Of a stretch of 42,636 nt of DNA, positions 16,890-24,452 are shown in pieces. Position 1 is the first letter of the stretch; the number at the start of each line of letters is the position of its first letter. A program made the translations under genes and the position numbers. Origin of the DNA: a virus; IMG/VR virus record IMGVR_UViG_3300030116_003614, positions 1 through 42,636 of that record. The stretch is one strand, 5' to 3'. The notes beneath the pieces were generated by a model, which was not told where the DNA came from, searched no databases, and saw only the letters and a program-made list of their open reading frames with translations.

Positions 16890-17411
16890 TTATCCTAATA
16901 AATAGCAAGTAAATGAAGACTTATCATTTTCTGAGTTCCAATTAGAGAATGAATTATCCCACCCAACCAATACCTCATGACCAGCTGTCAAAGGGTATAT
17001 TAATGAACCACCAATAGTGTATCCTTTGTAATCATTGCCACTATATGCAGTTATCAATTGTGTATAAGAACTACCATTATAAACAAACATAAATATTCCA
17101 CGATAATCTGTGCTTGTACCTCTGTGTGAATAAACTGCTAAATGATAATTCCCTGTAACTGGTGCAACAAATCTACCATTTGATAAACAATTTCCAATAT
17201 TTACATCTGTTACAGACCAAGCAGTAACTTCTATAAAATTTGCATAAGCAGTACTATTAGCTGTTGAATTAGATTGTCCTCTTACAGACATCATTGGTTT
17301 TGTTGGTTGAAAAACACGACCAGAACTATCAATAGTCATAGCAGTATTAGTGCCAGTACTATCTTTTATATTAGCGACTTCTAAGTTTGTGGCATTTATA
17401 ATTCCACTCAT
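16890..17411 (-). CDS. C1q-like tail adhesin
   Basis: A 173-residue relative of the downstream gene: the N-terminal NATNLEVANIKDSTGTNTAM then TIDSSGRV motif, and a C1q-like body with SNGRFVAPVTGNYHLAVYSH, YTIGGSLIYPLTAGHEVLVGWD. The N-terminal IKDSTG(T)..(M)TIDSSGRV repeat is a recurring tail-tip docking motif in marine phages. The start overlaps the upstream stop by 4 bases. Likely one of several alternative or jointly displayed receptor-binding proteins. Confidence 0.72.
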   Translation of the reverse strand: MSGIINATNLEVANIKDSTGTNTAMTIDSSGRVFQPTKPMMSVRGQSNSTANSTAYANFIEVTAWSVTDVNIGNCLSNGRFVAPVTGNYHLAVYSHRGTSTDYRGIFMFVYNGSSYTQLITAYSGNDYKGYTIGGSLIYPLTAGHEVLVGWDNSFSNWNSENDKSSFTCYLLG

Positions 17412-17917
17412 TGGGCAATCTCCATAATCACTATTGTAGAAGCAGAAGCACCACCATATCTTCTGCTTGATACATCACCATTTTGATAAACAGAACCACT
17501 ATTTGCACCTAATCCTACTTTAAAAGTAGTAGTAGCAGTTGAACCAGCATCCATAAAATGTGTTAAATTCCAATGAGCATTATCTCCATTACTACTAAAA
17601 TATTGAGGTAAAACTTGTATAGCTTCACCACTATCTTTGAATAAACAACAAGCAGTATAAGCATTATATTGATGACCACCAGGAATGCTTGCTTGTATAT
17701 ACAATTTACTATCAGCAAATTTTGGAGTTATACTTACTGATACACAGATATGAACTTCTGATTGTTGTGGCACAGTATCATCTCTAGCTAAACCAGCAGT
17801 TGCACCACCATTATAAGCTGAATTAGAATTACCAACTACTTGAATAACATGATTAGGTATCTTTACATTATTACCACTCGTCTTTGGCTCTATTGTATCT
17901 ACAAATATTTTAGACAA
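17408..17917 (-). CDS. Tail-associated adhesin
   Basis: A 169-residue beta-rich protein beginning MSKIFVDTIEPKTSGNNVKI, the classic short N-terminal docking motif (VDTIEPKTSG) of marine phage tail proteins. The body has ISITPKFADSKLYIQASI, similar to the strand pattern in the 15770-16339 protein, and a Gly/Ser-rich C-terminal part ending IVIMEIAQ. Probably a trimeric tip protein. It overlaps both neighbouring genes by a few bases. Confidence 0.7.
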   Translation of the reverse strand: MSKIFVDTIEPKTSGNNVKIPNHVIQVVGNSNSAYNGGATAGLARDDTVPQQSEVHICVSVSITPKFADSKLYIQASIPGGHQYNAYTACCLFKDSGEAIQVLPQYFSSNGDNAHWNLTHFMDAGSTATTTFKVGLGANSGSVYQNGDVSSRRYGGASASTIVIMEIAQ

Positions 17918-18374
17918 TTGTTAACACTCCATTTACTGTTAAAGTAACACCATTATCTATGGTTATATCTCCAGCAACCATTGCTCTCTCACCACTAGCT
18001 ATTGTTATGTTACTTGATATGTTTGAATCATTTATTCTTAATGGATCACGAAACAATGTACTTGATAATTTAGACCCTTGTATTGATCCATCACTAGGTA
18101 CGCCAGTTGACAATGCATTACCCATAACAAGGACATAATCAATGACATCATTCGCATTTAAACTTTCAGTAAAAACAATGTTACTTCCACTAATGCTAAA
18201 TGCATCTATCGGCGCTTGTGTTACGCCATTTACAGAAACAATACATTGTTGTGCAGTTCCTGGAGAAAAAGCTGCACCATTTCTTTGTAAAGCAAAAGTA
18301 TCTGTGGCAGTAACAGGTATGCTATCTAGCTTTATATACTCTCCCTGTAAGGGTTCTTGGCCAATATAACTCAT
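17910..18374 (-). CDS. Short tail fibre segment protein
   Basis: A 154-residue protein starting MSYIGQEPLQGEYIKLDSI. The middle region (CIVSVNGVTQAPIDAFSISGSNIVF, LNANDVIDYVLVMGNALS) is the same beta domain found in the 285-residue and 424-residue fibre proteins (xVNGxxxxPxxxYxxxGxxxxxT...DxIxVxxxG). The C-terminus is a hydrophobic beta ladder (NITIASGERAMVAGDITIDNGVT) typical of fibre caps. It may be an intermediate link between fibre shaft and adhesins. Confidence 0.7.
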   Translation of the reverse strand: MSYIGQEPLQGEYIKLDSIPVTATDTFALQRNGAAFSPGTAQQCIVSVNGVTQAPIDAFSISGSNIVFTESLNANDVIDYVLVMGNALSTGVPSDGSIQGSKLSSTLFRDPLRINDSNISSNITIASGERAMVAGDITIDNGVTLTVNGVLTIV

Positions 18375-18377
18375 CTG

Positions 18378-18668
18378 TTACTCCGTTGGTTTCTCTGGAA
18401 ACTTAAAATCTTTGTCATTCATGCTTTTAAATTTCTTAGTTATATCTCTAAGTTCTTGTCTATATGTTTTCCATTTAGTTGACATGGTAACATCTGAGTT
18501 ACCCATATAGTCTGTTTCAGATAATAATGAATTTCTTTGACTTCTTAGTTCAGCCAACTCTCTATCAGCTTTTCCATCATTCCATGCTTGTTCTTCAGCA
18601 TCTCTTGCTTTTTCTTCTTTCGCTGTAAATTTTATTCTTTGACCATCTTTTATTCTATATCTTGCCAT
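18378..18668 (-). CDS. Tail fibre assembly chaperone-like protein
   Basis: A 96-residue charged helical protein. The C-terminal half contains LRSQRNSLLSETDYMGN, YRQELRDITKKF and FPEKPTE, which is the pattern of the Phage_tail_APC family (RxxRNxLLxxxDw...YRqaLRDit...P.kP), usually a small chaperone or companion encoded next to tail fibre genes. Embedded within the adhesin array, 9 bases downstream of one member's stop in gene order. Helps fold or attach a neighbouring fibre, by analogy. Confidence 0.75.
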   Translation of the reverse strand: MARYRIKDGQRIKFTAKEEKARDAEEQAWNDGKADRELAELRSQRNSLLSETDYMGNSDVTMSTKWKTYRQELRDITKKFKSMNDKDFKFPEKPTE

Positions 18669-19276
18669 TAGTTTTTAATCCCATATACTTTTACAAATCC
18701 ACTTGTAAATTGTCCACTTACTGGATAAAATCTTAATCCATTAACAACTGTAGCATATTGTGAAGCTATTAATTGACCACCAAATTGAGTATTAAATGGC
18801 TCTCCTGCATTATAATAATAAGTCGCAGCATGACCAATCCAATAAGCACTTTTTGTTGTACTATTTACATTTAAAAGGTGCATTGAAAAACTAGTGCCCT
18901 CTCCAGTAGCACTTCCTATTCCATCTCCATGTGCTAATTGAGCACCATATGAAGTAAGATTGCTGTTAGAATATGAAGATGCAGCAAAAGCACCAGATTC
19001 ATATCCATAAACATTTCCAGTTAAAACTGAACCACTAGAAAAAACTCTTAGTCGTATATTTTGGCTTGCATTATCAGAGCTTACATTAAAACCACCAATA
19101 ATATAATAGTTATCAAAAGATGAGTTTATATATGTTGAACTAATATCATATTCATCAGCATTACTTGAAAATGATCCAGCAAATAATTTATCCATTGAAT
19201 TACCAGTAACAGTACCAGTAAAAGCAAAGGTATCTGCTAAGTTTATTGATTCTGCTTGTATCTTACTTAATGCCAT
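18668..19276 (-). CDS. Tail protein, beta-sandwich type
   Basis: A 202-residue protein with the N-terminal motif MALSKIQAESINLADTFAFT, characteristic of marine phage tail proteins, and a beta-rich body (FDNYYIIGGFNVSSDNASQNIRLRVF, SFSMHLLNVNSTTKSAYWIG, TVVNGLRFYPVSGQFTSGFVKVYGIKN). The layout FxGSFxxxxxxxxxxxxxxxFDNYxIIxxF...GxxxxxxVYGI is a recurring family in phages of marine bacteria. Probably an exposed tail or receptor-contact protein. Confidence 0.7.
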   Translation of the reverse strand: MALSKIQAESINLADTFAFTGTVTGNSMDKLFAGSFSSNADEYDISSTYINSSFDNYYIIGGFNVSSDNASQNIRLRVFSSGSVLTGNVYGYESGAFAASSYSNSNLTSYGAQLAHGDGIGSATGEGTSFSMHLLNVNSTTKSAYWIGHAATYYYNAGEPFNTQFGGQLIASQYATVVNGLRFYPVSGQFTSGFVKVYGIKN

Positions 19277-19279
19277 ATC

Positions 19280-20137
19280 TTAACCTATTCTAAATCCACA
19301 AAAGAAATTGTATTCTTGATTGTTTGCTGGGATAACTGGTGTACTTCCACTTCTTGTTCCCGAAGCATATATTGCTTGTCCAGCAGTAAAGTATCCGTTT
19401 GTTTGTGCTTGACCTAAAATATAACCATCATAACCAGTATAATTTGATTGATACCTCCATCTTTCTCCAGTAATTAAAATTGAAGCATTACTACTGCCAT
19501 CATCATCTGTCCTATGCAACTGTATCTTTTGTACGTCAGCACCACCCATACTAGAAAATATTGCTGAATGAAGAAAAAAATAAACACCAGTAACTGGTAT
19601 TATAAATTTACCAGTACTTGTATTATAATGATTACCAACATTATGCGCTCCCCATGCTGCTGTTGTTACATCTGGATAAATTATTGGATTACCACCAATG
19701 CCCTTAGTAGCATTGTCGTTAACAGCTTTAAAAGACGCAGTTGCAAAACTACCACCATTTGCAGATGGTAATACTCCAGTAACTTTAGACGCTAAATCTA
19801 TTGTACTATTGGCTATTTTAGCATTTGTTACAGCAGTATCAGCTATCTTTGCAGTACCAACACTACCATCTGGTGGCACAGTTGTTTGTACTGCTTTTGC
19901 TAAATACAAAACATAAATGTCATCTGAAGAAGTTACAGTACCTGTTAAATTAACAGTAGTTCCATTTGTTGTATAAGCTTCATTTGGCTCTTGTCTTACA
20001 TTATTAATATACAAAGCTATATCAAAAGCATTTGCTACTGCATGAGTAAGTGTAAGACTTGTGCCACTTGCACCAGTTAAGTCTTGCTTTTCTAAACTTG
20101 TAAAGTTTGCGCTTGATTTGTTTCCTATATACGTCAT
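19280..20137 (-). CDS. Tail fibre with C1q-like head
   Basis: A 285-residue two-part protein. Residues 1-95 form the beta domain found across this array (TLTHAVANAFDIALYINNVRQEPNEAYTTNGTTVNLTGTVTSSDDIYVLYL). Residues 95-140 form a shaft-like repeat (DGSVGTAKIADTAVTNAKIANSTIDLASKVTGVLP). The last 130 residues resemble a C1q domain (HYNTSTGKFIIPVTGVYFFLHSAIFSS ... FTAGQAIYASGTR ... EYNFFCGFRIG). Probably a trimeric fibre tip. The start overlaps the upstream stop by 4 bases. Confidence 0.78.
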   Translation of the reverse strand: MTYIGNKSSANFTSLEKQDLTGASGTSLTLTHAVANAFDIALYINNVRQEPNEAYTTNGTTVNLTGTVTSSDDIYVLYLAKAVQTTVPPDGSVGTAKIADTAVTNAKIANSTIDLASKVTGVLPSANGGSFATASFKAVNDNATKGIGGNPIIYPDVTTAAWGAHNVGNHYNTSTGKFIIPVTGVYFFLHSAIFSSMGGADVQKIQLHRTDDDGSSNASILITGERWRYQSNYTGYDGYILGQAQTNGYFTAGQAIYASGTRSGSTPVIPANNQEYNFFCGFRIG

Positions 20138-20799
20138 GTACTAATCGCATCTACCCTCGATACCCATACATCTAACGAAGCTGGAGTATCTGATTGAAAA
20201 AATATTCTATGTCCATTTTGCAATACAATCTTTGCACCACCTGTAAGCAACTGTAATGCACCACCAGAAGCTATAGGAGCGTCCTTAATAAGATAAACAA
20301 CATTAGATAATGTAATGGAGTTGCCCATTCCACTATGGGCAGTACAATAATAGTATAATGTTGTAGGCGTTGATTGTGTTGTCTCAATTGTTACTTTTGC
20401 ACCAGCTTGTCCTGGCGTTCCTGTAGACGTAACATTTGTTGTATATTGCGATGAATTAGCTGCGTCTTCTTGTGTCGCAAAAGCTAATACATGAGTTGCA
20501 TTAGAACTGTCTGATACGTCAAAAGTATAAGTAAAACCTTTGTATAATGTTAATGCTGGTTTTGTCGAACCATCAATTACAAAATTCCCACCAGCAGCAG
20601 TTACTACAAAATTTAAATCTTTGCCAATTTCCTGTACGCTACTTGTAATATAAGCAGAAGCTGTAATTTGGTTTTGGGATCTGTTCGCCATGTGAATCCC
20701 AATAATCGTATTATCTGAACTAAAATCTGCGCCAGATGGCGTGTCTTGTGGCGTTGATCCTACTGCCGATACACTATTTGATTCAAAATCTTGTGCCAT
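20134..20799 (-). CDS. Tail protein with cupredoxin-like domain
   Basis: A 221-residue virion-type protein. Residues about 62-167 look like a cupredoxin: strands VIDGSTKPALTLYKGFTYTFDV and VTIETTQSTPTTLYYY, with candidate copper ligands His103 (in NATHVLAF), Cys152, His155 and Met158 in YYYCTAHSGMG, the canonical type-1 spacing Cys-x2-His-x2-Met. The N-terminal 60 and C-terminal 50 residues (GGALQLLTGGAKIVLQNGHR, DVWVSRVDAIST) resemble short phage tail-connector modules. Related domains occur in cyanophage tail proteins as far as I recall. Metal binding is inferred. Confidence 0.75.
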   Translation of the reverse strand: MAQDFESNSVSAVGSTPQDTPSGADFSSDNTIIGIHMANRSQNQITASAYITSSVQEIGKDLNFVVTAAGGNFVIDGSTKPALTLYKGFTYTFDVSDSSNATHVLAFATQEDAANSSQYTTNVTSTGTPGQAGAKVTIETTQSTPTTLYYYCTAHSGMGNSITLSNVVYLIKDAPIASGGALQLLTGGAKIVLQNGHRIFFQSDTPASLDVWVSRVDAIST

Positions 20800-20809
20800 A
20801 ATTACTCCT

Positions 20810-22084
20810 TTATAAGGCCACGCTCATTGCTATTGAAAATCCAGCTGTAACAAATGTCGATACGTCTACAGCTGCTACATCTGCCCAATTTGTGCCATTG
20901 TAAAATCTCAAATTATTTGATGTTGTATTAAAATAAAGATCCCCAGCTGCTACTGTTCGACCAGCTGCTGTATGCGCTGATTCAGCTGCTGTATCATTTG
21001 CATAGCTTCCATAATATTTTTCATCAAATCCCTCTACAGAATTTGCTGCTTGTTGTGCGTAATACTTCGCTGAAAAGTTTGTGCCATCTAATGTGTTTGT
21101 TCCATTAATATACGTTGCCCAATCTTTAGCTGAATGCTTATCAGAAGCTACACCACCATTATCTGCATATCTGTTTATAGAACCTACAGCATAAGCTTTT
21201 GCAGAATACTCATTTCCACTATCCACTACTGTATTTGTATTATTTAATGTACCACCACCTATCGCCCATTCTTTTGCTGATCCTGTTTGTGATGTTACGC
21301 CTGTTCCACCTATTGCGTTTGCCTTAGATGAAAACTCAGATCCTGTAACAGCGCCATCAACTTTAATAGCATAATTCTGTGCAAGCGTTGCTTGAGTTGT
21401 CGCTGTAGCAGCACTTGTAGAAGCGCTATTCTTAGCTGACTCTAACGCTACGTTTGCTCCCCATACAATAACATTTTCATTACCAGATACTGATGGTGCG
21501 CTTGGAGGTGTCGCTAAAGTTAATTGATTACCAGATACTGTGTATTCGTCTGTTGGATTACGCAATGCTCCGTTTACAAAAACCTGTATGTCGTTAACAG
21601 ATGAATATGAAAAACTTAATGTAAAAACATTTTGTGTGCCATTTCCCTCAAACTTATCTACAGCTGAAGCAGAAGTGTTAATAGCAGCATTAGCTAATAA
21701 TATCCATCGACCAGCATTTAAATCTGTTGTAAATGAAACGTTTGATGTGTGTGCTGATACAGCTAAATATGTTGCAGCATTAAATGTTACTAGCGTTCCA
21801 GCTGTATAAGTTTGACCAGCTGACCATGTTCCACCTACTGTGTAGCCAGATAATCCAATTAAAGCTAATGCATCAACGTCAAATGCATTTTTGTGTACTG
21901 ATTGATTTTTTATCTTGCCATCGTCCTGTTGGATTTTAGCTATGTTTGTGTTTAGGCCAGATAAATTTGTTAATACTGAATTAAGTTCATTGTCGACTTG
22001 TACGCCTGGCAACGGATCTGACGGAGAAGTTGTTGCAAAATCATTGAAATTATATTGTCGAGTGTATGCCGTTGGCTGTGCCAT
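20810..22084 (-). CDS. Main tail fibre, T7 gp17-like N-terminus with CBM
   Basis: A 424-residue fibre. Residues 1-75 (YNFNDFATTSPSDPLPGVQV and the following helix) resemble the tail-attachment part of podoviral fibres. Residues about 80-135 are a carbohydrate-binding module 5/12-like unit (GGTWSAGQTYTAGTLVTFNAATYLAVSAHTS). Residues 145-215 are the shared beta domain (FTLSFSYSSVNDIQVFVNGALRNPTDEYTV). Residues 220-380 are repeats ending in AKAYAVG, AKDWATYING and AKYYAQQAAN, a triple-helical shaft pattern. The C-terminal YFNTTSNNLRFYNGTNW unit is a common fibre end. It is the upstream member of the adhesin array. Confidence 0.82.
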   Translation of the reverse strand: MAQPTAYTRQYNFNDFATTSPSDPLPGVQVDNELNSVLTNLSGLNTNIAKIQQDDGKIKNQSVHKNAFDVDALALIGLSGYTVGGTWSAGQTYTAGTLVTFNAATYLAVSAHTSNVSFTTDLNAGRWILLANAAINTSASAVDKFEGNGTQNVFTLSFSYSSVNDIQVFVNGALRNPTDEYTVSGNQLTLATPPSAPSVSGNENVIVWGANVALESAKNSASTSAATATTQATLAQNYAIKVDGAVTGSEFSSKANAIGGTGVTSQTGSAKEWAIGGGTLNNTNTVVDSGNEYSAKAYAVGSINRYADNGGVASDKHSAKDWATYINGTNTLDGTNFSAKYYAQQAANSVEGFDEKYYGSYANDTAAESAHTAAGRTVAAGDLYFNTTSNNLRFYNGTNWADVAAVDVSTFVTAGFSIAMSVAL

Positions 22085-22316
22085 GTAGTTTCATTCCTCA
22101 ATGTGTTGATTTATTTTAACGACAAACTCTACAACTTTCAAGTGGTTAAGTCGAAAGATTCAATTTTTGAAAAAATTTGTATAGACAGCCATGATACAAT
22201 ACCAGGCAGAACACAGATGTGGCCTAGGGGGTAGGTCGGCTAAAATAATAATAATGGTATGTACTACACTATTTAAACTATAATGTTTCTGTTTGTTTGC
22301 TGTATTACTTGTGTTG
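22085..22316. other. Intergenic region, possible packaging site
   Basis: 232 bases between the small terminase stop and the fibre start, one of the largest gaps in the late region. It contains the GC-rich stretch GGCCTAGGGGGTAGGTCGGC (22221-22240) in an otherwise AT-rich context. The 11-mer CCTAGGGGGTA (22223-22233) recurs exactly at 26879-26889 in the origin candidate. Because pac/cos sites are often close to the small terminase gene, this is a candidate terminase recognition site; a late promoter is also expected here but I could not assign one with confidence. Confidence 0.4.
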
Positions 22317-22751
22317 TTAATTAATCTTTTTTGCTACAGATGATCTTTGTTCTTCCCAACTATCAATCAGCTTTCCAAGTTCATCTGGTGTTAGTTCAGA
22401 TAAGTTCTTATTGTTTTGCTGATCTAGTGCATTCTTTCCCAGATCACCAGATAATTCTAATACAGTTCTTGAAGCTGACACTCTTGCAGAAGCTGGAGCA
22501 TCTGGATCTTGCATAACATCTTTTAATGTTTGGACGGCAATATTGGACAAGTCCGTTTGATAAAGCGTTTGTCTTGTTTGCCGAATAATAGCTATTACAG
22601 ACGGATTTCTAGTAAGTGAATAAGCTGATTGTTTTGGATAGTCGTAACCAGATAATCTTGCCGATTCTGTGGGATTTTTTCCCTCGACTACTAAGTAATG
22701 TACAAAATTATTTTGTTTTTCTGTAAGGTTTTGTTTGGTTACTTTGCTCAT
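22317..22751 (-). CDS. terS: Terminase small subunit
   Basis: A 144-residue protein with the family signature LTEKQNNFVHYLVVEGKNPT ... SARLSGYDYPKQSAYSLTRNPSVIAII: the helix-turn-helix DNA-recognition region followed by an oligomerisation helix (VQTLKDVMQDPDAPASARVSASRTVLELSGDLG) and a Glu-rich tail. It recognises the packaging site and recruits the large subunit. AAGGA lies upstream of the ATG. It heads the late operon but lies about 9 kb from the large subunit gene, with all fibre and lysis genes in between. Confidence 0.88.
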   Translation of the reverse strand: MSKVTKQNLTEKQNNFVHYLVVEGKNPTESARLSGYDYPKQSAYSLTRNPSVIAIIRQTRQTLYQTDLSNIAVQTLKDVMQDPDAPASARVSASRTVLELSGDLGKNALDQQNNKNLSELTPDELGKLIDSWEEQRSSVAKKIN

Positions 22752-22888
22752 ACATAAATTCCTTATGATATCATTTTTTCCCAGATATTTAATTTAATGT
22801 ATTTTTTGTTTGATATAAATACAGAAATCCTGTACGCTTTTTTGTAGGTCGACAAGATCGACATAATTTAACTTACAGGAGCGAAACT
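22752..22888. promoter_or_regulatory. Divergent control region for late genes and plus-strand operon
   Basis: Lies between oppositely oriented genes. It holds CTGTACGC (22830-22837), a T-run, GTAG, and the dyad GTCGACAAGATCGAC (22848-22862, arms GTCGA/TCGAC). A related arrangement, CTGTACGGC, T-run, GTAGACATGAT, occurs at 32248-32277 in front of the repressor. A weak plus-strand promoter can be drawn as TTGTAG (22842-22847), 16 bases, TAATTT (22864-22869). The dyad overlaps its spacer and could be an operator. Confidence 0.45.
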
Positions 22889-23110
22889 ATGAAGTTAAAA
22901 GAAAAGCTTAAAATAAAAGATAAGTATTATTCTTTTTTAACTAAAAAAATTTCATTTGATCGTTTAGAAAGTGATTTAAACGCAATGGGATTTGAGATAT
23001 TTAATTTAGATAATCATACGATTACTTATAAATATCCAGATGAAGAAGCACAACTTCCAACAATAAAAGTGCAAGACAATTCAACAAGAATATTCAGAAT
23101 AACTATTTAG
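22889..23110 (+). CDS. Unknown 73-residue protein, first gene of accessory operon
   Basis: Begins with ATG 22889, preceded by ACAGGAGCGAAACT, the ribosome-binding motif used repeatedly in this operon. The N-terminus is a basic helix (MKLKEKLKIKDKYYSFLTKK), followed by an alpha/beta segment (DLNAMGFEIFNLDNHTITYKYP) ending RIFRITI. No family recognised. As promoter-proximal gene of an operon opposite the late genes, it is expected to be expressed early, but that is inference. Confidence 0.6.
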   Translation: MKLKEKLKIKDKYYSFLTKKISFDRLESDLNAMGFEIFNLDNHTITYKYPDEEAQLPTIKVQDNSTRIFRITI

Positions 23111-23119
23111 GTATCTGGA

Positions 23120-23335
23120 ATGAATGTAATTAACAAAGAACATTTTTTCCAACAAAAATGGTTATTAACATCAGTTGCTAGATCTTATTCAGTACTTGAT
23201 GAATTTAATAAGTCTTTCAAAGAGATTACCAAACAAACAACAAATGAAGATTTGATTATATCTGTTGCGTCTGGTGATTTACTTAGATTCATAAATAAAA
23301 AAATTCCAGGGGGTAAAAATGAAATCCAGAATTAG
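23120..23335 (+). CDS. Unknown 71-residue protein
   Basis: A mostly helical protein (FFQQKWLLTSVARSYSVLDE, FNKSFKEITKQTTNEDL). The ATG at 23120 has only a weak GGA upstream, 10 bases after the previous stop. The 3' end overlaps the next gene by 17 bases. No family recognised. Gene status rests on continuous packing with neighbours and the absence of any competing frame. Confidence 0.5.
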   Translation: MNVINKEHFFQQKWLLTSVARSYSVLDEFNKSFKEITKQTTNEDLIISVASGDLLRFINKKIPGGKNEIQN

Positions 23336-23549
23336 ACAACAAAGTATTTCATTACATAGAAAAGCTGACATATGTTCAATACTATCAATCTTTTCAAGCT
23401 TTATTGGTGTTGTTGGTGGTGTTTGTATTTCATTAATATTTTTAAATGAATTTATATTTTTAGGAATGTTAATGGGATTTGGGACACTTAGTTTAATTTT
23501 AATGGCGTTAGCTTTTATTTTTAACGCCAAAGCTTACAGGAGGTTTTAA
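23319..23549 (+). CDS. Small membrane protein, two transmembrane helices
   Basis: A 76-residue protein with a basic N-terminus (MKSRIRQQSISLHRK) and two hydrophobic helices at about 19-42 (CSILSIFSSFIGVVGGVCIS) and 46-70 (FIFLGMLMGFGTLSLILMAL), ending AKAYRRF. GGGGG lies about 7 bases before the ATG. Its stop overlaps the next ATG as TAATG. An inner-membrane protein of an accessory phage operon could act in superinfection exclusion, but there is no direct evidence. Confidence 0.62.
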   Translation: MKSRIRQQSISLHRKADICSILSIFSSFIGVVGGVCISLIFLNEFIFLGMLMGFGTLSLILMALAFIFNAKAYRRF

Positions 23550-23764
23550 TGCGAAATAATCCAGATGATTTGTCAAATCAACTAATTGCTAAAATTAAAA
23601 AATGGCTAAAAGATGAATGCAAAGCACATGACAAATTTGTAAAACGTGTTGAAAATGGAGAACACGCTATTGATATTTGCGATGATCCAGAAGTGTTTTA
23701 TGGTCGCAATGAATGTGCTTCATGTTTACTTCTACAAATAGAAAAATGGGAAAAAGGCCAATAA
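23549..23764 (+). CDS. Unknown 71-residue acidic protein
   Basis: Starts at ATG 23549 behind a strong AGGAGG, coupled to the upstream stop. The sequence is a helix (LSNQLIAKIKKWLKDECKAH) followed by an acidic loop (ENGEHAIDICDDPEVFYGRN) and a CASC-type cysteine pair (ECASCLLLQIEKWEKGQ). Four cysteines are present, but their spacing does not make a standard zinc finger. No family recognised. Confidence 0.6.
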   Translation: MRNNPDDLSNQLIAKIKKWLKDECKAHDKFVKRVENGEHAIDICDDPEVFYGRNECASCLLLQIEKWEKGQ

Positions 23765-23822
23765 CAAATACACCATGTACAACAGGTTTTATCCTGTTGT
23801 GCGTGGTTTATTTGATAAACCA
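23765..23822 (+). repeat. 58-bp double-hairpin element, copy 1
   Basis: Intergenic element nearly identical to 24453-24510 (one base differs). It holds two perfect stem-loops: arms ACAACAGG and CCTGTTGT around TTTTAT, then TGGTTTAT and ATAAACCA around TTG. No U-run follows, so it is not a simple terminator. It lies just upstream of an AGGAGCGAAAATATG translation start. Confidence 0.85.
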
Positions 23823-23847
23823 TAACCAAAATAACAGGAGCGAAAAT

Positions 23848-24033
23848 ATGAACGATTTACAAAAAAATATGTCTAAAGCTATTGATCAATATTTATTAGA
23901 CCAAAAGACTTGGAAAGATGCAGTTGATCATATTAATGACATTGTAAAAAAAGAAGCTAATTCATATAGCTTAGATGAAAAGAAGATGAATGACATTCTT
24001 CATAGTTGGACAATTGTATTGAGGGGGTTTTAA
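23848..24033 (+). CDS. Unknown 61-residue helical protein
   Basis: Start chosen at ATG 23848 because ACAGGAGCGAAAAT directly precedes it; a longer frame begins upstream across the hairpin element and is not credible. The product is helical and charged (MNDLQKNMSKAIDQYLLDQ, TWKDAVDHINDIVKKEA, YSLDEKKMNDIL). No family recognised. The stop overlaps the next ATG as TAATG. Confidence 0.6.
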   Translation: MNDLQKNMSKAIDQYLLDQKTWKDAVDHINDIVKKEANSYSLDEKKMNDILHSWTIVLRGF

Positions 24034-24452
24034 TGATTGAAAATAAAGTACAAGCATTAAAATTATTTCTTGATATTGATGACAATGATATTGAGGATAT
24101 TTCATGGACGGATAGTTTAGATCCGTTTACTTATGGCAATTCAGAATATTTTATTTTAACTGATGATGAAGCAGACGATAAAGCAAAAGAATATATTTTG
24201 GATACTGTCTGGGCATTTACACCAGAATTTTTAAGAAGTCATAGTGGAATAGATGAAAGCGTTTTTAAATGTTTACAAGAACAATGCGAAACGGCAAATG
24301 ATCCAATCCTTAGATTAATAAAAGATGTAGACCATTTTGTAAAAGATGCGATTGCTTGCGATGGAAGAGGTCATTTTTTATCTAGTTATGACGGCCAAGA
24401 GTCATATGAAAATTACGCTAATGAAACATTTTATATTTATAGAGTTAATTAG
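24033..24452 (+). CDS. Conserved acidic phage/plasmid protein
   Basis: A 139-residue protein starting at ATG 24033 after GAGGGGG, coupled to the upstream stop. It has motifs I recognise from a widespread uncharacterised family in phages and plasmids: SEYFILTDDEADDKAKEYIL, VWAFTPEFL, GIDESVFKCLQEQCETANDP and the C-terminal ACDGRGHFLSSYDGQE ... FYIYRVN. The family has no assigned function. The protein is strongly acidic. Confidence 0.72.
   Translation: MIENKVQALKLFLDIDDNDIEDISWTDSLDPFTYGNSEYFILTDDEADDKAKEYILDTVWAFTPEFLRSHSGIDESVFKCLQEQCETANDPILRLIKDVDHFVKDAIACDGRGHFLSSYDGQESYENYANETFYIYRVN

Noticed and set aside
22182-22195. TAGACA-like promoter element in the small terminase/fibre gap
   Set aside because: No acceptable -10 box at 16-18 bases in either direction; the resemblance to the repressor promoter stops at the -35 part.
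23279-23530. 83-codon minus-strand frame opposite the small membrane protein
   Set aside because: The plus frame has a good binding site, coupled neighbours and a clean two-helix membrane pattern.
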